Counted from the first letter of the stretch, positions 24,479 to 36,538 are shown. The stretch: 64,000 nt of DNA from Tetrahymena thermophila SB210 (GCF_000189635.1 NW_002476433.1:310001-374000), one strand, 5' to 3'. Translations and numbers: made by a program. Notes: a model not told the origin generated them from the sequence alone.

Positions 24479-26417
24479 TCAAATTTAAATATATTTACAA
24501 ACTAATCTCTTATTCTTAAAAATTTTTCTTTGCATCTTGTTTTTTAAGTTATTTTCAATCCCATTTTTACTATTGTTTAGATGATAAAAAGGAAAGAACT
24601 ATAATTAGGTTTTCTATCATAAAATAATAATAACAATACCTTAAATAAATATTTAAATGATAAATATTCAAGAATAAATGCAAGATAGATTCTAGTTTAA
24701 CTACTCCTTCTGATTTTAGCTTGTTTGCACTAAATTTTATAAGGAATAGCTTTAATTAGTAAACTAAGAAAAATCATTTTAAAACTTAATATAGTCTAGT
24801 AAACTTAAAACAAAAATTTAAAATTTAAATTATGTTAATATACCATAAGTCTATTATCAAATATTTAAGGCTACTAGAATTTTACAAATAAAAACTTAAG
24901 CCAAAAGCACCATCTGCACCAATGTTATTAAACCTATAATTTATTTTTTAATTAATATTCATAATATTTTTAATTTTATATAAATCAAGTTGAAAATTTA
25001 AAATAAAATTAATAAAATTTTAATTTAATCTAAATAAATAAAAAAACTATGTTTCAATGATTTAATTAAAGTTTTAAGCGAACCAAAAATATTTTTGATA
25101 TATAAAATGATCTTTTATGTATTTATAAAGCTATTTTAATTTTTTCAATTTGTAAAAATAATAAATTTAATATCTTTTTAAATAAATATAATTTTAGTGA
25201 GAATTAATTATGTCTCTGATTAAATTGGTTAAATATTTTGTTAATTTTTAAGTAAGTGAAGATTTTTTGTATAATGTCTTGTAAAAATAAATTTTAAATT
25301 AAAGAAATTTAAAATATTACTTACGATAAACACAATTTCAAATATCTTAAACTTTAAGAGCTTGAAAGTGCTTTCCCTAGTTCAATTGCACCTTCTGAAT
25401 TTACTAAATTGCTGCTAAAATTATTTTTGAATATTATTCAATTTAATATCAATAAAATTACCTTAAGTTTAAATTTAAATCAATAAGATTTAAACATTTA
25501 GACAAATTATTAGCTAAATAGTATATTCCTTAATCTGAAATAGAGTTTTCACTATTAAACAAAATTTTATTAATAACTTTTGCAAGTAAATTTTTTTATT
25601 TTTACAATAAGTTTAAACTAACTTTATTCAAATTTTTGCACTCTAGTAAAGCCATCCCTAAGTGATTTGAACCCGAATTTTGTATTTGATTCTCACTTTA
25701 TATTAAATTTAAATAATATATGAAATTTAAAGGATAATTTAGGGGTAAAAATTTGTTCAGGTAACTTATTAAATTTATTTATATAGAAAATATTAATACT
25801 GTTAATATTATAAATATAATTTTTTACTCTAAACAAAGAGTGAAAGTTGTCAAACTTAGACATTTTTATAGATAAGAGCATAACATTTCAATTCCTTCTT
25901 CATTAATTTCATTTTGACTTTAAATAAATTAAAACAAATATATTTAAGATATGACAATTTAATAAATCATTTTTTAATTATTTGCAAGTAATTATTTTTT
26001 ATATTTTACTATTTTAAATTAATTTAAAATATTAAGTTCTGGAATAATTTAAATGAAATCAAATTTACCAAATGTCAAGTATTAGTGTTTCGAGATTACA
26101 ACATTTAGATAGAGATTAGCATAAAGTTTAAATACCACTATTTCCAAGAAAATTAAAACTTAAATTTATTTTAAAATAAAAAAATAAATAAAAATATGGA
26201 AATAATTGATTTAAAAATATATTTATTTATCTTTACAACAATCCATACATAAATAAAAATTTTTAAATAATGAAATTAAAAATTTACTTAAGACTTAATT
26301 TTAAGTTTATGTGTTAAGCAAAATCTGAAGACTCAAACTTTTAAATGAAATTAATTTTTATTCTTAAAAATTACTTTTCAAATTTTATATTTACTTTTTA
26401 AAGAGAGGTAAACTCAT
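24479..26417 (-). CDS. Leucine-rich-repeat protein (RNI-like), many small exons
   Basis: At least eight exons on the minus strand each encode about one leucine-rich repeat of the ribonuclease-inhibitor type. Examples are NSGIQTLCQSLSKCCNLETL (near 26140-26080), NEINEEGIEMLCSYLQKCLS (near 25910-25840), GSNHLGMALLECKNLNKVSL (near 25665-25615), SISDQGIYYLANNLSKCLNL (near 25545-25490), NSEGAIELGKALSSSQSLRY (near 25415-25350), IGADGAFGLSFYLQNSSSLK (near 24930-24860) and KSEGVVKLESILHLFLNIYH (near 24710-24640). The proposed start is MSLPLFKN at 26417 and the end a basic tail before TGA at 24479. Introns of about 75-300 nt fall between repeats. Solenoid proteins of this kind bind partner proteins; the partner is unknown. 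Repeats are clear; termini are tentative. Confidence 0.65.
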
Positions 26418-27160
26418 TTTGATTTTATATCATTTTTTTTAAATATGTTTTCTACGAAAGTTACTTTAAATAAATTAAATAATATTTAATTGATTAAAAA
26501 TTATAAAATCTGATAAATTAATTAAGGTTAATTAAGGACAAAAGATAGATATTAAGAAGCAAAAAAGAATTAATTTGAATAATAATTTTTAAGTTAAACT
26601 TAAAAATATAGTAAAAGCAAATTATTTTATGCATTTATTTTTTATGAAATAACACTTCAATAATTAAAGAGGAATTTATCATACATATTTAAGACCATAA
26701 AGCTTTTTACATTTTATTTATTTGAATCTTGATAAAAAATGATTTAGAGTAATTGTTATGCATTAACATAATAAGAATAATTATTTGCTTATTTCTTGAG
26801 ATACTTTCTAATAAAATTTAAATTGTTTTTATCTAAAAATTTAAGAGAGCTATTACCTCATTTAATGATAATACAAAGATATTATATTTATTTTATTAAG
26901 TTAAATTAAATTAAATAAAATTTAACTAAAATACACATTTTTAATTATTAAATATTTACTTTTATAATTTTTAAAAGAGTTTAATTTAACTAAGATACAC
27001 ATTTTTAAAAAGTTACTTCGAAATTAATTTATTATTAATATTATAAAAAGGATTTATTTTTAAAATATCTTTATGCTTATTTGATCAAAATTTTAATAAT
27101 TTAAACATATAGTAAATAAGATAGTAAATTAATCTAGACTTAATACTATTACCTGTAATA
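26418..27160. other. AT-rich intergenic region with a short direct repeat
   Basis: The phrase ATACACATTTTTAA with similar flank occurs twice (near 26930 and 26995). Otherwise only A/T-rich sequence with no gene. Confidence 0.55.
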
Positions 27161-30131
27161 TCAAAGATTTGGAATATTACTATTATCTTTTGGTCTTCTA
27201 GGCATATCATCATCATCTTCCACTGATAGAAAATCACTTCCTTTTTGATTGGTATATAAAGATTGCTATACATGCTTATAAACAGAGTCTACAGTGTTAA
27301 GGGTGGGGTCTTTTTAAGTATATTACACTGGTTATGTTTTTTATTAATACATAGGATCGTTTTCTTTCTTTTAGCTTGAATTGATTTTGTTTGGAGAAGC
27401 TTGGTTTCCATACCCATTTACAATCATGTTACCAGCCTAGCTGAGGCTACTTGATTAAATATTTGGTAAAGTATTATTTTAATTCTACTATTATAAATCT
27501 TCTTATCTCGAAGAGTATTAAAGTGGTCTATAAGTGCTGCTATTCGAATAGAAATTATTACTGCTATTGTTATTATTTATATTAAAATTGTTATTACTAT
27601 TACTATTATTGTTATTACCCTTATCTAAGGTATAACGATTGTTAAGAATATGATTACGATTATTTTGGTTATTGCTGTTATCATTATCGTTTGCTTTTAT
27701 TTATTACTAAGGTAGCTGAGCTGCCATATCTGGTTGGTTAGTTTGTTATTTATCAAATTTTTATTTGTTTTGTAATATTTAGCGATAGACGTCATAATTA
27801 GATAACTTGATTTATTTCATTTCGTCATTATGCTCGACATCTTATGATATTTAAGATTAATTTAAACTCTAATTTACTTAATCTTTTTTATAATTATTGA
27901 TATGCTTATCTAATTCATCTAAAGTTTTATCAATAGGTTTTTCATTTTGTGAAATATTCTTATTTTACACTTATTAATTTGTTTGATTATTTGGTTATTC
28001 CTATTGGCTATTTTAAGGTTTAGGTTGATTTTATAAAGGTTAGTTCTTTGCATCTTAATTTTAAGGTACTGGTGTGTTAGGGTCTTATTTTTAACCTTCT
28101 ATAATAACATTAGACTGATCAGCTTAAGCTTTATTTTGCTGTGTCTAATCAGCTAAATTTGTTGATGGTAAAGTTTAATTATTATTTTATGCAGAAGCTT
28201 AATGATCGTTGTTAGTATTATTTTTATTTGCAATACCGTTTTCTTCATCTTAATAATTATTAACAATTTCATATTATTTTCTTGGATTTTAGTAATATTG
28301 AATGTATGATTGTTGTTTATTATTTTGCTAATTAGCTTATTGAGATCTTTAATTAGACACAGGTGTTGGAGAATATTCAACATTTCCTCCTAAGTAAATA
28401 ATTTTCTTTGATTAATCTAGATTAGTCTCTGTTGAAGAGTTTTTAGGAGAAATAAATTGAGTATTATTTAAAAAAATATTATCAGCATCTCTCTTTGTGT
28501 TTGGATTTTCCTTATGAACTATGTAATCATCAATATAATTTCTGTCTTTAATCATAATAGAATTTGTGTTGTCCTGACTTAAATTTTTATTAATATTTGA
28601 TAAATCTTAATTTTTAGTAGCTTCATTTTTAGATATGTCATTTTTAGATTCTTCCTTATTTTATATATTTTCGTTTTTCTTTTCCAAAGCTTCTTTTTCT
28701 TTTCTTTTCCTTCTTTCCATGCAAATAATGAGTAAAACAACTAATATTATTACAATCAAAATGGCTAAAACAATAATCAATATTATCCACCATGCTAGTC
28801 CACTGTCTGTTGAGTTAAAGTTATTCACAGTAGTATTAATAGCCATTGAATACCAAAATCCTCCTACTACCTAGCTTTGTCCCCCTATTTATATAAATTA
28901 CATAAATACTTAAAATCTTTTCATCAAATAATCTTACAAATAAATTAAAAAAACTGTTTAATAATAAATTTAAACAACAAGAAATAATTTTAGAAGAGCA
29001 TAATTTATAATTTCATTCTAAAACTTTTATTTTGAAGTTTATATTTTTCTTTTAATTTTTGAATAGCTTATGGTTGATATTCATTTTTAATTAAAAGGAT
29101 AATTTACATGTTTCAACACTTTGTGAGAATACAGATTGACTAAAAGTTGAGGTATTTATCCTTAAATTTGCAAATAAACTAGATCTAACATCATACCCTG
29201 TAAACCCTGAAATGCTTAAAATTTTAGAATTTGGATCTGTAGAAGGTGATAAATTCTTTGAAGTGACCTAAGTTTTTTAAAGCACTCTATTACTTTAAGT
29301 TGCATCCATCCATGGATTTGTTGTATCTATGCTTCCACCATTATAATTGTTTTAACTACCGTATTAACTGATACTCATATTTTTATCCACAACAAACAAC
29401 GCAAATGATGCTTTGCTGATTAAGCCAGAATTCCATGCTGATATCGCTACACTACATCCATAAGTTTAAGCATCTGCAAAATTAATACTAAAAGTATCTG
29501 TTGACGATTGCAAAGAAGAAACTCCTATTAATATAAAAAAAATTTAATTTCATGTGAACTAAAAATAAAAAGAATCCATTTAACATAAATAATTTTTAGA
29601 AAGTTTAATTTTCTTATTACCTAAAAAGAATACTGCGATATTTGGGATGCTTGTGTAATTATTTTAAAATGTAATTGGAAAAGTGTCAAATCTAAATGAT
29701 TGCTACAGACCTGAATTTGCCAAATTGATTCCATTTACTTCTTAATAAATAACTTCTGCATTTTATGTTTGCTCAAAAGCAATCCAAGAAACTCCTAGAG
29801 ACACAGTTTCGGCATTAAATTGCACTGTATACAAGAGTTAAAACCCTTTAGAGGTGATCTAAGTTGCTTCTACTTTGTAATCTTATAGATTAGTTTTTTA
29901 TACAGATATTGCAGAAAGATAAATCAAAACTTATGGAGTGCTTGAGTAGCTGTTTTAAAATTATATATTCACAGTAGTTTATCCAGGGCTTTTTATTGGG
30001 TTCTAAAAAGTTGAATTATCATAACCAGTTTAAAATTGTGACAAAATTTCTCTTCCATCAACAAATAAGATGAAGGATAAGAATAAAGCTATGATATTTA
30101 TTAATAGTTTAGTCAGCTTTGAGCTTATCAT
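27161..30131 (-). CDS. Type I membrane protein with H-type-lectin-like ectodomain and Q/N-rich tail
   Basis: Starts with a signal peptide (MISSKLTKLLINIIALFLSF, then ILFVDG). The ectodomain contains repeated units of the H-type lectin pattern, a phrase like VNIQFQNSYSSTPQVLIYLS and later FPITFQNNYTSIPNIAVFFL and ADAQTYGCSVAISAWNSG. Introns lie near 29620-29525 and about 29115-28885. A single membrane span (about 28785-28725: ILIIVLAILIVIILVVLLII) is followed by a basic stop-transfer (CMERRKRKEK) and a cytoplasmic tail of about 540 residues very rich in Asn and Gln, many encoded by TAA/TAG, ending DDDMPRRPKDNSNIPNL before TGA. H-type lectin domains in other organisms bind GalNAc-type sugars. 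A receptor or adhesion role is inferred only from this architecture. Confidence 0.7.
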
Positions 30132-30270
30132 ATTTGTTTTCCTTTGTTTGTTAGTTTAATTAAGCTTTGAAAATATATTTACTTTAATAAATTAAATTAA
30201 GAATCTAGTTTTAATTGTATTATTATCTTGTTAAAGCTCAAAATTTTGTTTTTACTTTACATCATGTGAA

Positions 30271-30330
30271 GACTGAGTAAATAATATCCATTTAGATAAT
30301 CCAAAGTAGAGTAATTCCTTTGGATCAGTC
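30271..30330. repeat. Two-part hairpin (possible structured RNA or palindromic site)
   Basis: ATCCAAAG (30299-30306) pairs exactly with CTTTGGAT (30318-30325) around an 11-nt loop, and just outside, GACTG (30271-30275) pairs with CAGTC (30326-30330), leaving a bulge of about 23 nt on the left. The stretch is visibly less A/T-rich than the surroundings and lies about 140 bp upstream of the lectin-like gene start on the other strand. Could be a small RNA or an upstream regulatory palindrome. Confidence 0.4.
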
Positions 30331-31431
30331 ACCACAAAAAATTAATATTTTTTATTTTTTCACGTTTTGCATTAATTAATAATTATTTATTTTGGTTGGA
30401 TATTTTTCCACTAAAATCTATATTAAATTAACAATAAATTATATAATCCATCTATTATCTGAATAAGATACAAATAGTGGTAAATCAAACAAAAAGTAAT
30501 ATATTGATTATCCTCTAACTTACAATTAGGAATATATTAGTATTTTTAGTTATTAATTTCATGTTTTTTTTTCTATGAAATTACTTGGGCTTATAAGAAA
30601 ATAAAAACAACCTCAAGTTTAAAAAGTCTTCATATTAATTTAACAAAAAATTTAATATTTTTATTTATTTATTCATTCATTCATTTATTAAAAATAGGTA
30701 GATAAAAATGAGCATATTAAAAAATTGTTTAAATAATTTGGATTAATTTACAATTATCATTTAGATTTATTGATATTTCCTAAAATATTATATTAGTCAA
30801 TTATATTAAATTTAAATAAAAGAACTTCTTTAATAATTAAATATATTATTATGAAGTACTTAAGTATGATTTAATATGTGGATTATGTATAAATAAATAA
30901 CTATTATTAGTTTATTAATTATTAATTTTATAAAAGGATAATTAAGGAATAAATTTATACATTTAGTGATTATTTATTTTTGTAAGTAAAATATCAAATA
31001 TCAAATGGTATTAAAGATTTTTATTAAAATAAATAAGCATGGTTATTAATTTTTTTAAAAGGATTATCTAAGATAAGTAAGATAAGGAAATATGCATACA
31101 TATATTTATAAATATTTTTTAAATTAAAATTAAATACACATCATTGAAGTATAAGTTTTAATGTTGTATTTTTGCTATTTATTTTAGCTATTATTTTAAA
31201 TAAGAGTTTTTTTTAGGATTATTTATTTATTTATTAATTCCCTTATATTGACTATTCGTTTTAAAAATTGTTTTCAAATAAAATCTGAGATTTTATGATC
31301 AAAAAATTAGTTTTGTAAATTAAAAAGTATATTTTTTGTTCCTATATCTAAAAATAAAAAATTGTATTTATGATTTTTTACATCTTCTTCATAGCTCAAC
31401 CAAAATAAAATTATAAAAATTGAAGAACTCT
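30331..31431. other. AT-rich intergenic region
   Basis: Contains short TTATTTATTCATTCATTCAT tracts near 30660. No gene recognised. Confidence 0.6.
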
Positions 31432-32058
31432 TCAGTCTGATAATACTCCATATGATTTAATCAAGTATTGCTATATAGTATCAGTTGCGATTCCAAGTGA
31501 GTAGAGCAATATTAGGATGACTGTAAAACTAATTAATACTCCTTAAAGTAGAATATAGACAAGATTTATTAAGCTGAATTCATTATCACAATAATTTTTG
31601 AAATGATAAAAGTTAACAGATAGAATAGTTAATAAAATAAGTTCAGCTATTATTTAAATAAGTCGATACCCGCTAATAAATCTTTGCAAAGGTTTCCATG
31701 CTTCAATTTTATTGTGAGAGCTAGCATACCAAGCTATATTCATATATATGAATATTATAGTTGCAAAGGCAAAATGAAAAAATCCAATAAATTAATTAGT
31801 ATGAGATAAAACACTGCAAGTAGGTATGCTGATGCTAGATAAAAAAAGAAACACTCCTCCCCAAATTAAACTATAGAGACAAGATAATACTAATTCATAA
31901 GTATAAGAAGGCGGTTTATCTTAAATAATTTTTTCTCCATGATCTTTCATTGATTTCATGAACTGCTTTAGAAAAGCTTACTGTTTCTTACTTTCATCTT
32001 CCCCCTTAGGAGAAAAGTCACTTTCACTGCTTTCAACTTCAAATTTTCTTTTCTTCAT
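31432..32058 (-). CDS. Small four-span membrane protein, hypothetical
   Basis: Single uninterrupted frame of 208 codons from MKKRKFEVESSESDFSPKGE to TGA. The first 60 residues are charged and Ser-rich. Four hydrophobic segments follow: around YELVLSCLYSLIWGGVFLFL, IGFFHFAFATIIFIYMNIAW, LIQIIAELILLTILSVNFYH and LVYILLQGVLISFTVILILL, with short loops between (a polar CSVLSHTNQ loop after span 1 and YASSHNKIEAWKPLQR after span 2). The absence of introns and the regular spans support a real gene. I do not recognise the family; the four-span layout is shared by many unrelated protist proteins. Confidence 0.7.
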
Positions 32059-32961
32059 TTTTAAATTTTTACTATGCTCTCTACAGAGTAATCAAAAATA
32101 GTTTATTGTTTAGTAAAGGAGCTTCTTTTTAAGTATTGATATTATTATATACAAATAATTGAAAATATCAACAAAAGATTATTTATAAGATAAAAATTTT
32201 ATCTAAACAGCTTAGCTTTCTACCTCATAAAATAATGTATTATCTCTTACTTTAAACAATTTCTTTCTTAAAAGATAAGATAATATTTCTTGTAAAAATA
32301 TTTAATATTAATTGTAATAAATTAAAACATTAAAAAAAAATTAATTTTAAAGTAAATTATTTTTCTTGTAAATTTTATTTGCTTACATATAATAAATAAA
32401 ATTCCCTCTTTTTTACAAGCAGATTTAAAAATTATTGGTATTAAATTTGACTTATTTTAGTAAATAATTATTTTAAATATCATGAAAATGCATTTTGTTA
32501 TTTATAAATAAATAAAAATTTATTAATTTTTTATAATCATAAATTTAAATATTTAAATTTTTCTAAACAAATTTGGAAACTAATTTTTTAATAGTTAAAT
32601 TAAGTTAGAATATATTCATTATTGTTAAATTTGTTAAATTATTATTTATAATCAAAAAATTAATTTAATTTTAAGTTTTTTTTTGAAGAACTATTTTTTG
32701 TTCAAAATATTTTGTTTTTGCTTTTAAAATTTAAATTGAGTTATTCTAATATTATAAATTCCAATATTAACATAAATTAAAATTTAATCTTTTTACTAAA
32801 AGTAATTTAGTAATTGTTTTAAGTATTTTACTCTATTATATAATTCAAAAATTTAATGATTATTAAACAAACTTGGATTAGTTTTTAACTTTTCGTTAAG
32901 AATCAGTATTTAATTAATTAAAAAATAATTTAAAAATATCTTTTTTTATTTACATTTTTAT
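32059..32961. other. AT-rich divergent intergenic region
   Basis: Lies between the divergently transcribed four-span gene and the HisRS gene, so it should contain both promoters. No motif stands out from the A/T background. Confidence 0.55.
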
Positions 32962-35496
32962 ATGATTAAGAGTTTGTGTTTTAACTCATAAAATATCCTA
33001 CAATCAAACTCCGCTTTTACTCAAATGTAGAGATTTAGCTCTTTGCAATCTGTTAAGGGAATGAAGGATTTAGTTGGAAAGTAATAAATATTTATTACTT
33101 TTTCCATTTAAAAATTAAACTATTATAAAACTATAAAGTTAGCTTTTGAAGCATCGATTTATATTTGATTGCGGTGCTAAGGTAATGGAAAAGCATGGGT
33201 ACTAGATGATTGTTTAAAATATTTTAGAGCATAAATAAGTTTTCTCGAGAACTTTAGGAGATACATCTGAAATTATTAATAAAGTAAAAAAAACTTATGC
33301 TCTCTTATTTTAATTTAGTCAACTTTAAATATTCATTTTAAGATTTTTATGAGTATTTTCCTTTTTTTTATATTGTTTCTTAAAGTTGATAAATTTTGGT
33401 TGATTTAATAGATAATTCTAGTTAATTTTTTTGAAATCCATTAAGATTTTATGTTTTTTTATCTAACCAATTTATGATTCATTTTATAAAAGGAAATGTA
33501 TGGATTTACTGATTAGTCAGGTAAAGAACTTGTACTTAGACCAGAAGGTACTGCAAGTGTTGTACGTCATATTTTAGAAAATTCAAAGCACTTCGAATAG
33601 TAGCAGAAATATTATTATTACGGTCCTATGTATAGATATGAGCGCCCTCAACTAGGAAGGCAAAGATAATTTTACTAGCTAGGATGTGAATTTTTACATA
33701 AAGAGAATCCTAAAAATAGCTACTTAATAGATGCTGAGATCATTATAGTAGCTCATAAGTTTTTACAAAGGGTATTGGGCAAACATTCCGAATTTTAAAT
33801 GGAGATCAATACAATAGGAGATGTTGAAGACAGAGTAAAATACAATTCAATTTTAAAAGAATACTATGAAAAAAATATACACAAACTTTCTGAATTAAGT
33901 AAAATGCGCTTAGAAAGAAATAATCCTTTAAGAATATTTGATTCTAAGGAGGCATAAGATTAAGATTTAATAGCTAATGCTCCTTAATTTTCAGAAAGTA
34001 TGAAATAAGAAAGCAAAGAATACTTTAGAAATCTTTTAGAAGTACTAGATTCTCTTAATATTTCTTACAAGATAAATCCTTTACTAGTAAGAGGATTAGA
34101 TTATTACTCACACACTTGCTTTGAAATCAAAAATGTTGCTCAATAGGGTAAATCTTAAGACACAATCCTGGCAGGTGGCAGATACGATCATCTAGCATCA
34201 GTTCTTAACTCAAAGTATAATTAAATAAAATATTTTTAAATTTTAAATACATTTAATAAAAACCCAAATAAAATCATAGTAGAAAAAAAATTTAATTTGA
34301 AACAATTTAAGTAAATTTGTAAAAAATAATTAGAATTTATGATCAAAGTTATAAATAACATAAGATTTATTTTTTTAATATTTGCTACAAATACATAATA
34401 AATAAATGGTTGAAATAGCATTTCATTTATATATCAAATTTTTTAAAAATACAAACAGTTATTTTATTTACTATTAAATAAAATTTTATAAATTAGAAAC
34501 ATTAAATAATATTTCAAATAATTTTAAATGATTTAATCTAATTTAAATATTCATATTTTATTGTTAATGATTTTGGCTTTTATATGGTTTAAGATAAAAA
34601 AGATATGAAGATTTTATTTATCTATCTACATTAATTTTATTTAGGATGTTTTTTATTCTTCTACTAGCACTTTTTTTAGCTATAAGTTGAAATTATATAG
34701 AATTTATTTGGATTAACTATATATTCATTTTCTCCATCATTGCATATGTTGGATTCACCAACACTAGAGTATTTTTCCATCTATAGCATTATTTCGGTTT
34801 GCTATTAGATTTCTATTTATTACGACTATTTTAATACAAGATAGAGGAAAAATAGAACAAGTAGCAAATTCTCCTTCTTTATATAAGATATTTTGTTCAA
34901 TATATAATTGTTTTATGTTCACTTTGTTAAACCACATTTATACATTTTAAATTTTATTTTAAATTATAGAGCTACCAACTTAAACGGAGTAGGCTTTGCA
35001 TGTGGTATCGAAAGAATTGGCTTGCTCTTGCAAGACGATGATCCCAAGTTAAAAGAGTTTGAGAAGAAAAAGATTAAAATAGGAATTGTTCCTGTCCTAG
35101 GAAAATAAAATTTAAGTGATGAATTTGAAAGAAATCTCAAGCTATATTGCGTCAATTTAATGAATTCAATCTCTGATGATTAAATTGAAGTCTAACTTGT
35201 CCTTCATACATCTAAAATGGATAAGTAAATGGAATATTTATTGAAGGTAATTACTATTGATATATTATTGAAACTAATTATTGAAAGCAAAAATAGGTTT
35301 TAGTTTTTAAGATGAAGCTTATTTGAAATAGAATGATTTTAAATTTAACATTTTTTGTTTAAAATAGAATGAATTCAAATGGGGTATTTTCATTGGCGAA
35401 AATGAGGTGAAAGAAAAAAAAGTGAGCATAAAAAATTTATTAGATCGCGAAAGTTTTACTATTGAACGTGAGTAGATAAATAATTACCAATTTTGA
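32962..35496 (+). CDS. Histidyl-tRNA synthetase, bacterial type, probably mitochondrial
   Basis: Charges tRNA-His. Exons are about 32962-33080, 33139-33283, 33493-34214, 34970-35247 and 35290-35496. The order of motifs is that of HisRS: GMKDLVG and [20 protein letters not shown] (motif 1 region), [33 protein letters not shown] (motif 2), [15 protein letters not shown] (HisA), GGRYDHL (HisB), [10 protein letters not shown] (motif 3), then an anticodon-binding domain beginning [13 protein letters not shown]. The motif 2 sequence [18 protein letters not shown] resembles bacterial and organellar enzymes more than the cytosolic one. The N-terminus [19 protein letters not shown] lacks acidic residues and is suited to mitochondrial import. 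The third intron is unusually long (755 nt). Confidence 0.92.
34215..34969 (+). other. Long intron of the HisRS gene holding a TGA-free stretch
   Basis: Intron bounded by AA|GTATAA and TTATAG|AG, restoring the HisRS frame as [10 protein letters not shown]. Its last third (about 34692-34960) is less A/T-rich than other introns here and open in one plus frame, coding a hydrophobic peptide (for example [18 protein letters not shown]). There is a TGA just upstream at about 34687. It could be a relic of a nested or inserted membrane-protein gene, or chance. Confidence 0.4.
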
Positions 35497-35640
35497 ATAT
35501 AAAAATAAAAATATTATATAGTATTTTTAACAAGATCATACGAAATAATAATCAATTATATCTTTGTTTTATTCTGCCAAAAAATAATCTATAAAAGTAT
35601 TCATTTAGACCATTTTTGGAAGTGCTCACTCTTCTCGAAG

Positions 35641-35693
35641 GGTTAAATTTATATTTAAACTGTATGTTTGTGCGCCATAAAACAAATTTAACC
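35641..35693. repeat. Perfect 10-bp stem-loop between HisRS and the snoRNA region
   Basis: GGTTAAATTT (35641-35650) pairs exactly with AAATTTAACC (35684-35693) around a 33-nt loop containing TTTGTGCGCC. Immediately before it lies a small CTTCTCGAAG hairpin (35631-35640), and the whole stretch from 35610 is richer in G+C than its flanks. Candidate small structured RNA or the 5' region of the snoRNA host transcript. Confidence 0.45.
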
Positions 35694-36005
35694 TAATTTT
35701 CCTATAAAAATGCTCCTCCAACTTCATTTTTTATAATAATTAATAAAATAAACAAAATAAAAAAAAAAAAGTACAAAAAAAAACCTAAAATCTTAAAAAA
35801 GAAAATAAAGATTAGGATTTTTCTTTCGATCAACAAAGGAAAGCAAAAGGCCAATCTCAAATCCACATAAAAAGGTAAACAATTTGCACAAATTAATCCT
35901 CTTCTTTGAACTCTGCTATTACTTTGTGAAGAAATGTTCATACTATTAACTCTCCCCCACCTTCTTATATAAAGATTTTTATTCATTTCATTGTGAAGAA
36001 ATAAA

Positions 36006-36085
36006 AATATTCATGATGATATAAATATGGAATTACCGTCTGAATTTAGATTGATGGAAAAATTTTGCTAAACTGATAGAATATT
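36006..36085 (+). ncRNA. Box C/D snoRNA, SSU rRNA guide (snR77/SNORD65 type)
   Basis: A 7-bp terminal stem (AATATTC 36006-36012 with GAATATT 36079-36085) encloses C box ATGATGA (36013-36019), D' box CTGA (36040-36043), C' TGATGG (36052-36057) and D box CTGA (36073-36076). The 11 nt TGGAATTACCG (36028-36038) before D' are exactly complementary to the universal SSU segment CGGUAAUUCCA. The residue five before D' is A (36035), which pairs with the U of GGUAAUUCC; this is the site known as Um578 in yeast (snR77) and Um627 in human (SNORD65). Strong identification. Confidence 0.88.
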
Positions 36086-36538
36086 CAAACATTTCTCACA
36101 GTTAAATGACTGAAGAACGAACTGCTTCACTATTCTTTAGAATTAATTTCTTTACCTTCATTTTCTAATTATTTATTTTACCAAATATAGATTCGATGTA
36201 TTCTACTGAAATCACTTGAACCTTCTTCTAAGAAAACAATCAAGAATTAGTCTTCTTGGTTAAAAAAAATGATCAGAAAAACTTTAAAACTCTATCTTTA
36301 AGAGAACCTTCCTTACAAAGAAGAAATGCTTTTGATACTCCATACTAAGATCTATGAGAAAGGTACTTAAACAAATAATTTAATTTATAAGTCTTAGAGA
36401 ATATAGAGTGATGCTATATTAGAGTCATAAAGTATTATTTAGTATATCTTGTCGTGTATTTAATAAATGAATAAATAAATAAATTAAGTAGAACTTCTAC
36501 TTTTTTAAGATTATTTATTTATTAATTAACTCTTCAAC

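Noticed and set aside
25620-25680. TTTGAACCCGAATTTT as a tRNA T-arm
   Set aside because: No acceptor or anticodon stem surrounds it; it is part of an LRR exon on the minus strand.
27085-27273. Minus-strand open frame of 62 codons
   Set aside because: It is out of frame with the lectin-like gene's real C-terminal exon (which reads YKHVQQSLYTNQKGSDFL to TGA at 27161).
28635-28874. Plus-strand open frame of 79 codons
   Set aside because: It is the antisense shadow of the membrane span and flanks of the lectin-like gene on the minus strand.
35702-35986. Minus-strand open frame of 94 codons between HisRS and the snoRNAs
   Set aside because: It ends in a lysine/phenylalanine low-complexity run from A/T tracts and has no homology or exon-like context; I cannot support a gene.
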